Below, one piece after another: positions 56,729-64,000 of a DNA stretch of 64,000 nucleotides (position 1 is the stretch's first letter; each line of letters opens with the position of its first letter). The stretch comes from Rana temporaria. Taxonomy: Eukaryota; Chordata; Amphibia; Anura; Ranidae. Position numbers and translations under genes: made by a program. The notes beneath the pieces are model-generated. The model saw only the letters and a program-made list of their open reading frames with translations. It had not been told where the DNA came from and searched no databases. The stretch is taken from NCBI RefSeq assembly GCF_905171775.1, contig NC_053497.1, positions 34,660,764-34,724,763 of the forward strand, written 5' to 3'.

Positions 56729-58048
56729 CAGGGGTGCTCAACATGTGGCCCGCGGAGCCCTCTGATGTGTCCCGTGACCTCCTGCTCTGGGATGGACTAG
56801 AATAGAATACTGTTAGTAAAGGTCAGTATATATGGGCATATCTGTTATGCAGTGGTTACTGGGCTGCTTTCAAACGAATCCACAGATGCATTCCTGCAGG
56901 TTACTTGCACTGAGCCATAGACTTCTGTTAGAAACTGGGAGTTTGGTGAACTTTCTGAAAGTGCACCAAACCTGCAGAATATAATAGAAGTCTATTGCAA
57001 AGTGCAGGAAAGCCAAAGGTACACTGCGTTGCACCCGCGGTGTGGGTAAACTGCAGCGCATCAGTGTGTAAGCAGCCTTGGGCCCCTTTCACACGGTCAG
57101 TTCGGCCCAATTGGACTCTCCATTCACCTCTAAGGAGTGGCAGATGTAAACCAACTTGTGTCCTTCCTCCAATTCAATCCTTTAAAAAAAAGAAGAAAAA
57201 AAGAAAAAAGGGAGTATAGTGGGTTGTGTCCGTATCCACTCTGCATGTGCAGAGCGGACACGGAACTGCCATCCGCCCGCTCCGCTCAATTTGGCCCACG
57301 ACTGGTTACTAAGGGCCAGATTCACAAAAGAGATACGACGGCGTATCTCCTGATACGCCGTCGTATCTCTGTTTCTATCTATGCGACTGATTCATAGAAT
57401 CAGTTACGCATAGATATCCCTAAATCCGACAGGTGTAATTGTTTTACACTGTCGGATCTTAGGATGCAGTACCGCGGCCGCCGCTGGAGGGAGTTTGCGT
57501 CGTAAACCAGCGTCGGGTATGCAAATTAGGAGTTACGGCGATCCACGACAGATTTTCGCGTTCGCTACGTCGCCGCTAGTCTAGTTTCCCGTCGCAAAGT
57601 TAGTCGTCGTTTTTGGTGCCTTAACTTTACACAGCAATCGTATTGCTGTATAAAGTATGGCCGTCGTTCCCGCGTCTAAATTTAAAAATGAACGTCGTTT
57701 GCGTAAGCCGTCCGGGAATACGGAATTACGCTACGCGCGTCGCCGTTCGAAAAAATTACGTCACGGCGCGCAAAGCACGACAGGAATTACGAAACTGAGC
57801 ATGCGCAGTAGGTCCGGCGCGGGAGCGCGCCTAATTTAAATGGCACATGCCCATTTGAATTGGCCCGCCTTGCGCCGGAGGTCGCCAGCGTAGGTTTTCA
57901 TCGCAAGTGCTTGGTGAATCAGGCACTTGCGATGAAATCTTGCGGCGGTGTAACGTATCTACGATACGTTACACCGCCGCTCCCCTACGTGAATCTGGCC
58001 CCAAGTCGCTTAAGTGGCCCTCATGCTTCAAAAGGTTGGGCACCCCTT
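56729..58048. mobile_element. hAT (Charlie-like) element with nested family B foldback
   Basis: CAGGGGTGCTCAACATG and GGTTGGGCACCCCTT ends; flanks GACTAGAT and AACTAGAA match at 6 of 8. Sister of 21606-22823. Its foldback is at a different place, so the two insertions are independent. Confidence 0.85.
57313..58001. mobile_element. Family B foldback, occupied site known
   Basis: GGGCCAGATTCACAAAAGAG and GTGAATCTGGCCC. Flanks are TAA and CAA. The sister hAT reads GTTACCAAGTCGC at the same spot, an empty site that implies a 3-bp duplication. Confidence 0.95.
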
Positions 58049-58097
58049 AACTAGAAAGTAGAAAAACCAACGATTCAAAGCTTCTTTGCCAAAAACT

Positions 58098-58217
58098 GCA
58101 TTCCATAGATACTAATGTTTTGGCGCCACAACTAAATCCTTTCCTTCAAGCCTCACTATTGTTACCTTAATCAAGGTTACTTGTGCAGCCCCAAAAAGTT
58201 GGCATCTATGGAATGCT
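58098..58217. repeat. Small imperfect hairpin
   Basis: GCATTCCATAGATACTAA and its near inverse TTGGCATCTATGGAATGC, followed inward by TTTTGG/CCAAAA. About 30-bp arms. Origin unknown. Confidence 0.5.
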
Positions 58218-58890
58218 CTTTTAAATACCATCTGCTCTTCCTCAATTTTCTTTGTGACTAGCCTAAAAAAAGGGGATTTCTTCTCGTAGGGTCTGTGGGG
58301 AAAAGCTGTATAGTCCACCAGCTGAGTGGACAAGATGGCCAAGATGCTCGAACCAGTGAAGGTCTTAGCCCTTGGTTAGGGTTGCCTGCCGATAAGAAGT
58401 CTGTAGTGAGAATTATATATGGCATGGAGTAGAGGGGCTGGCAGTTAAGCCGTCATATTTTATAAAAGTTTTGCTAAGTTTTGAATTCCAGAATCGTTCT
58501 CTTTCTGTGTCAGCAGATAGATGACAAGCTGTTGGTCATCTACTGCTTTCTTCATAGAGACTATGAACAGCCAACAGTTAAAGTAATAGTAAGAAAAAAA
58601 TCTCTTCCCCCATCTGAGGCAAAGTGGTAAAGCTATTAGGATTCATAAAAGGAGAATTCAGTCTGGGAGTTGTAAAGCAACATTAAAATGCATTATAATC
58701 CACATTCTGGATGTACAGCGTGGGAACTGAATATCAGCAGACTGTTACTAGGCTAAGAAGACAGTAAAGATACCCCTGCCAGAGATGAGAGAACCATAAT
58801 GTCTATAAGTCATGGCAGCCACAGATACCCCTTGCCAACCATTCAAAAATTTGACTGCCATTGCTCAGGGAGGGTTTCTTGATGGTGACA
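58218..58890. other. No recognisable feature
   Basis: A 76-residue minus-strand frame (58112-58342) looks protein-like but has no recognisable domain or splice context. Confidence 0.3.
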
Positions 58891-59040
58891 ATTATTATTA
58901 TTATTATACAGGATTTATATAGCGCCAACAGTTTGCGCAGCGCTTTACATCAGGGAAGACAGTACAGTCACAATACAATTCAATACAGGAGGGATCAGAG
59001 GGCCCTGCTCGTTAGAGCTTACAATCTAGAAGGGAGGGTC
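58891..59040 (+). repeat. SINE-like or conserved interspersed repeat
   Basis: (ATT)n then GGATTTATATAGCGCCAACA, GCGCAGCGCTTTACA and GAGCTTACAATCTAGA. This motif series is widespread in amphibian and fish genomes by recall; the class is uncertain. Confidence 0.45.
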
Positions 59041-59706
59041 AAGTGGAACAAAGGGTAGTAGCTGTGGGGGATGATCAGATGGAATGGTAGAAGATGCCAG
59101 CCTATGCCAGCCTGATCATGGATTGAATTTCGTCTGATTTCTACTGAGTAGATTTGTTCTCTGGGTGGCCATCCCAGCACAACAAAAGTAAACTTTTTAA
59201 TTGACTTTTGTTGACAGAGCCAGGCAGAAATATATATCGGCCAGACGTCTCATTCCTGAATTACCTTAAGGATTGCCACTGGTCAGTCTCGGCTGCTTTG
59301 CCTTGACTGCATATCACTGTGCCACATTTAGAAGTCTTGTTTCTTTGAGCTCCAACTTGCCATTGAAGACAACTGCAAGGCCTTGCATCTGTGAACTCTG
59401 CTAATTCCATCTCCATTTAAAGCGACACACCACTAGCCACTATATTACTTCATCTCTCATTAGGATTAAAGGTATAATAGGCAGGCCTGGGGTTCCCCTT
59501 TAGCAGTGGTTTTATATTCAGCAACCAGTAGCCCTTGTGAAATTCAATCATTCATTTATTGCCAATTGTCATGTAATTGCTTTGGTGAACTTTTTCAACT
59601 GAGTCTTTGCTGTTTATCCCAGATTTGGCTAATACCCTGTTAGAAGACTCTCCTCTTGAGTAAGTAAAACCAGAGAGAGCTATTCAATATACATTGTGTC
59701 AGTGTG
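59041..59706. other. No recognisable feature
   Basis: Nothing supported. Confidence 0.4.
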
Positions 59707-60662
59707 TTAACCACTTCCATACAGGGCACGTATACACTTCCCGCCCAAGCCAATTTTCAGCTTTCAGCACTGTCGCACTTTGAATGGCAATTGCGCGGTC
59801 ATGCTACACTGTACCCAAACAAAATTGGCGTCCTTTTTTTCCCACAAATAGAGCTTTCTTTTGGTGGTATTTGATCACCTCTGCGATTTTTTTTTTTTGC
59901 GCAACAACTAAAAAAAGACTGAAAATTTTGAAAAAAAATACGTTTTTATTTTTTTCTGTTAATTTTTTTGTAAATAAGTAAGTTTTCTCTTTCAATTACG
60001 GGCACTGATATGGCGGCACTTATGGGCACCGATGAGATGGCACTGATGGACATCGATGAGGTAGTACTGACGGGCACAGATGAGGTGGCACTGATTGGCG
60101 GCACTGATGGGCACACATAGGCGGCACTGATGGGCACACATAGGCGGCACTGGGCACTCATAGGTGGCACAGATGGGCACTCATGGGCGGCACTTATGGG
60201 TGGCACTGATGGCTACTTATGGGTGGCACAGATGGGCACTGATAGGTGGGCACTGGGCATGGATGGGCACTGTTGGACACTGTAGGGTGGCACTGATGGA
60301 CAATGTGGGGTGGCACTGATGGACACTGGGGCGGCACTGATTAACCTATGTTGCCAGTCAGTGCCCATTTGTGGGCACTGATTGGCATCTTTTATTTTTT
60401 TTAATGCTTTTTTTTTTTTTTTACAGCCTTTTTTTTCAACGGCTCTTCCTGTTTACATCGTGATCAGCCGTGATTCGACACGGCTGATCACGTGGTAAAG
60501 AGTCTCCGTGAGAGACTCTTTACCGAGATCGGTGTTGCGGGGTGTCAGACTGACACAACGATCGCCGCGATGCGCGCCCCTGGGCGTCGTATGACGTCCG
60601 GTCAGGATTCTACAACCACTTTGCCGACGTCAATCTGTCATTGGCGGGCGGCAAGTGGTTAA
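59707..60662 (-). mobile_element. Family C 1-kb TTAA element
   Basis: TTAA CCACTTCC and GGCAAGTGG TTAA. AT-rich left block as in the other copies (here in the orientation of 39313-40309), GCACTGATGGGCAC-type minisatellite at about 60000-60350, then GAGTCTCCGTGAGAGACTC hairpins shared with 19061-19235. Confidence 0.85.
60000..60350. repeat. Degenerate minisatellite in family C
   Basis: Units built from GGCACTGATGGGCAC and ATAGGCGGCACTGATGG, irregular length. Confidence 0.75.
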
Positions 60663-61124
60663 TTAAAGGTATACACAACATTTCTTAACCTAGAGTGTCA
60701 GGAGGGCTGGAAAGTTCACAGGGTCAAGGTGTTCAGGGCTGCCATAAATTTTTAGGGGGCTTCGGCCAATACACAGTGGTGGGCTGGCAGAGGGCAGAGA
60801 CAACCCCATAAATAGACATGGGACAGGCCAGCAGGGCAGTTGGGTGGAAGATGGACTGTTCAAAAGGCTGTTGGTGACCCTAAAGGGGTACCCCTTAGTC
60901 TGGGGGGGGTGTCCTGCTGTGGGCCAGGGCTCAGGTGCTGGAAGGATCCTGTTACTGAAACAAAATGGAGGAGGCTTTCCTGGAGGCATGGGAGCAAATA
61001 GAGGACAGAGTAATTCAACACTGTTGCGGACAAATAAATAAGGGGGGGAGCTGCCACATGTAGCCAGTCTCCCTTGAAGTCAGTGGTGACCTTAAGTCTT
61101 GTCCTTGTTCCGGGATATCTCCAA
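60663..61124. other. No recognisable feature
   Basis: Nothing supported. Confidence 0.35.
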
Positions 61125-61275
61125 AGAGTTAGCCGAGCGGGCTGGTGAAGAGTCAGCTGGGTGGGCTGGTGAACAGTCAGTCAGGTGGACTGGTATAGAG
61201 AGTCAGCTGAGCAGGCTGGTGAAGAAGCAGCCAGGAGGGCTGGTGAGGAGGCAGATGCAGCCAGGTGGGCTAGCA
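61125..61275. repeat. Short degenerate tandem repeat
   Basis: About five units of the type GGGCTGGTGAAGAGTCAGC, period near 30. Confidence 0.55.
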
Positions 61276-61810
61276 TTACCTGAATCACTTAAAGTTGTAC
61301 ATAAGAAGATGTCACTGAGTTATTGTTGCTGTCAAGTGGGCATCCCATAACCTCTTATCCCTATACAAGTTGATAACCCCTAACAAAAAAAAGAAGCTAC
61401 AGTTTTCTGACTCTGCATGTCTGTGAAGCTTCTGTATTCCTGGATGTGCAGGAGTGGGGGGGGGGGGATCCCTGTTCATTTGCAGCTGCTATGTGGTGTG
61501 TGCTACACATTGTGTTCCATACCAGCAGAGCAGCCTTGGGTGATAAGCGTGACTTGCTCCCTATATACAGTGGAGGGGTAATGTAGCCCCTCTGGGACGG
61601 GAAGTGTGTTATTCCCAAATTCACCAGGTGACAGTAAGGCGAAAGAACCTTAAAAAAATAAAACTAATGCAGCAGCAATATATTACATTTTGGTTTTGAG
61701 CTTAACAAGTCAATGCTACTGTGAGATTTTAGTGATTGGGTTTAGATGTACTTTAGGACTTGTTTTTGAGTAAAGCTAAATAATTATAAGTTCTCTGAGG
61801 GATATTATAT
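61276..61810. other. No recognisable feature
   Basis: Nothing supported. Confidence 0.35.
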
Positions 61811-61868
61811 ATTTTATTATATATGTATATATATATATATATACACAGTATATATATATATATATATA
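61811..61868. repeat. (TA)n microsatellite
   Basis: TA-rich run into which the following foldback is inserted; a similar run resumes on the other side. Confidence 0.9.
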
Positions 61869-62628
61869 GGCCCGGATTCAGAAAGGACTTACGACAGCGC
61901 ATCTCCAGATACGCCGCGTAAGTCCAAATGTGCGCCGTAGTATCTATGCGCGTATTCAGGAACTGAGATACGCCTGAATTTTGCAAGATACGACCGACGT
62001 AAGTCTCCTTGCGCCGTCGTATCTTGGGTGCATATTTACGTTGGCCGCTAGAGGCGCTTCCGTAGATTTACGCGTGGAATATGCAAATTACCTTTTACTG
62101 TAAAAAAGAATATGCAAATTACCTAGATACGCCGATTCACAAACGTACTTGCGCCCGTCGCATTCAGCTACGCCGTTTACGTAAGGCTTACGTCCGACGT
62201 ATAGTTACCCCTGCTATATGAGGCGCAGGTAATGCAAAGTATGGACGTCGGAACAAGCGTATATTTTTACGTCGTTTACGTAAGTCGTACTTGAATGGGG
62301 CTGTGCGTAGGTTACGTTCACGTCACAGGCATTGAGCCGGCGTATGTTATGGAGTAAATTCGACGTGATTGTGAGCATGCGCGCGCATATGCCGTTCGTT
62401 CGGCGCTTCATTTACATGGGGTCACGCTTCATTATAATACAACACGCCCACCTTCCACCTACTTTGAATTAGGCGGGCTTACGCCGGCCGATTTACATTA
62501 CGCCGGCGCAACGTTGTCGGCGAGTGCTTTGTGAATACAGTACGAGCCTCTCCAAGTTACGTCGGCGTAGCGCATATGAGATGCGCTACGCCAAACTAAA
62601 CATGCGCCGATCTCTCTGAATCCCGGCC
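61869..62628. mobile_element. Family B foldback with ATA duplication
   Basis: GGCCCGGATTCAGAAAGG and CTCTGAATCCCGGCC ends; ATA on both sides, inside a TA repeat. Contains CGCGTATTCAGG, GGCCGCTAGAGGCGC and TACGCCGGCGCAACG. Confidence 0.9.
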
Positions 62629-62634
62629 ATATAC

Positions 62635-62636
<2 letters not shown>

Positions 62637-62670
<34 letters not shown>
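62637..62670. repeat. (TA)n microsatellite
   Basis: About 15 TA units, probably the other half of the run interrupted by the foldback. Confidence 0.9.
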
Positions 62671-62672
<2 letters not shown>

Positions 62673-63076
62673 TTTCATTTGTATATTTAGCTGTTTGCCT
62701 GGAGTTCAGCTTTAATGTCTATGGGCGCTTTTAGAAAAAATCTGCTTAGAATTTGTATTAGGGATCTTTCCGTCTCAATATTAGTCTACATAGTATGAGC
62801 ACAGTAAGAGGAACACCAGACAGGCAGATAACGTGATCGTGCCGCAGTTCCGTGCCTCTGTCACTAAGAGGATTAGTGCTACATGTTGACAAGTTGGATA
62901 TTGCTGGCTGGGAGTCCAGAGCTGTGCCAGGACATTAATGCTAATTAAATCTGGTATCTGTTTAACAATCTGCACAAGGGGATTGTCTAGGGAATGAGAT
63001 GGGCATTTCTCAATAAATCCCTCAAAAAGCTCTGAATGGATAGACGGGTTAAAGAGAAGCCACAGTGCAGATCTAA
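62671..63076. other. No recognisable feature
   Basis: A GCCTGGAGTTCAGCTTTAA word near 62699 resembles a TTAA-type terminus; no partner. Confidence 0.35.
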
Positions 63077-63470
63077 TGCCGCATACACACAGTCAGAATT
63101 TCCGATGGAAAAAGTCAGACGGAATTTTTTCATCGGATATTCCAACCATGTGTATGCCCCATCAGACTTTTTCCGTAGAAAGAAAACATGTTCTCTTTTT
63201 TTCTGACGGAAAACATTTCTATCGGAAGTTCAGTTCATCTGTATGGAATTTCGACGGAGAAAAAAACATGCATGCTCGGAAACAATTTGACACATGCTCG
63301 GAGGCATTGAACTTCATTATTCTAGGCTCGTCGTAGTGTTGTACGTCACCGTGTTTTCGATGGTCGGAATTTAGTGTGTCTGTGTGTATGCAAGAAAGCT
63401 TGAGCGGAATTCCGTCAGAAAAACCTGTCGGAGTTATTACGACGGGAAATCCGATCGGGTGTACGGGGCA
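63077..63470. mobile_element. Family A foldback (GGAATTCC/TTTTTCC stem)
   Basis: TAA on both sides; ends TGCCGCATACACAC and GGTGTACGGGGCA. Same subfamily as 41126 but inverted. Carries GTTGTACGTCACCGTG. Confidence 0.9.
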
Positions 63471-63489
63471 TAATGGATACCAAATCCAG

Positions 63490-63716
63490 CACGTTGCAAG
63501 AATTTATGCAGCCCTCTGATGGGGATCCTGATGTAAGGAGAACTCTAATGGGGCCTTAATTTAGGGGGAAATTTTGATGGAGATTCTGATGTAAGGGGGG
63601 ATTTTGATGGCGATTCTGATGCAAGCAGTGACTCTAATGGGGACCCTGATGTAAGGGGGACTCTAATGAAAACCGTGGTGTAAGGGGAGACTCTGATGGG
63701 GACCCTGATGTAAGAA
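63490..63716. repeat. Degenerate GATGTAAGGGG tandem repeat
   Basis: Units like GACTCTAATGGGGACCCTG and ATGTAAGGGG, period near 30. Similar units occur at 44740-44850. Confidence 0.6.
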
Positions 63717-64000
63717 GTAGGGATGCACCGATACCATTTTTTTTTACAAGTACCAATACTTTTTTAGTACTCATACCTACCGCAACTGTTTTGTTTTCAC
63801 TTCAGCTGTCAGCAATGATACAAAGAATTTAAAAGTTATTTACAAATAAAATAAATATATTTTAAAGGTGTAAAAATATTTAATGAACAAAGCAAACAAA
63901 AAAAAGTTTTAATTGTTAATCATTTATAAAATCATTTATAAAATAGAAGTGAAAAAAATAAATAAATAATGAAATGGAGGAGAATATGGAGTTAGTTATG
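63717..64000. mobile_element. Possible hAT left end, cut by the window edge
   Basis: TAGGGATGCACCGATACC at about 63719 resembles a hAT terminus; the rest is AT-rich and runs off the window. Confidence 0.35.

Noticed and set aside
32442..59981. A similar 60-65 residue frame in three family C copies (32442-32624, 39415-39597, 59784-59981)
   Set aside because: It follows DNA similarity among non-autonomous elements; AT-rich, no domain, no sign of codon-level selection by eye.

Overview
This is vertebrate nuclear DNA, most likely from a frog and probably ranid-like. The evidence is split exons with GT-AG boundaries, a near-intact Ngaro/DIRS-type tyrosine-recombinase retrotransposon, a Tx1/L1-like LINE ruin, several hAT elements with 8-bp target duplications, TTAA-flanked and TA-flanked short elements, and very dense palindromic foldback elements. 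No species can be proved from the sequence alone. There is no bacterial-style operon, CRISPR array, rRNA or recognisable tRNA gene.

The only convincing host coding sequence is on the minus strand. An exon pair at 28791-28861 and 28311-28698 encodes a cysteine-rich segment, an EGF-like module and a Ser/Thr-rich linker, resembling the N-terminal part of latent TGF-beta binding proteins. A third minus-strand exon lies at 6147-6343 and is phase-compatible with them across about 22 kb. If it belongs to the same gene, much of the window is intron. A weaker plus-strand exon candidate lies at 33736-33841.

Layout. 1-1300: LTR-like fragment split by a foldback. 1.8-7.3 kb: foldbacks, a mariner-like MITE, TTAA elements and the 6.1-kb exon. 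7.3-13.0 kb: the Ngaro element on the minus strand (gag, RT/RNase H/tyrosine recombinase, SGNH hydrolase). 13.4-18 kb: truncated foldback, LINE ORF2 ruin interrupted by a hAT element, and a second hAT carrying a minisatellite. 19-26 kb: TTAA elements, a hammerhead-like motif, a hAT carrying a nested foldback, and a 10-bp minisatellite. 27-31 kb: foldback, hAT, the EGF exons and a solo LTR. 31.7-45 kb: a pair of inverted 1-kb TTAA elements, a dead Tc1 element, two minisatellites and many foldbacks. 45-64 kb: more foldbacks (three back to back at 50.3-51.8 kb), a solo LTR, a second copy of the nested hAT, and another 1-kb TTAA element.

The most striking pattern is two large foldback families. 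Family A has TGCC...GTACACAC ends, TAA-type 3-bp duplications and about 16 copies. Its internal palindromic stems differ completely between subfamilies, while the ends and a GTGACGT/GCATGC core persist. Family B has GGGCCAGATTC-type ends, 3-bp duplications and about 11 full or partial copies. Paired occupied and empty sites inside two related hAT copies support the 3-bp duplication of family B. Boundaries, duplications and motifs were read by eye; family names rest on termini and duplication length, not on a database match.
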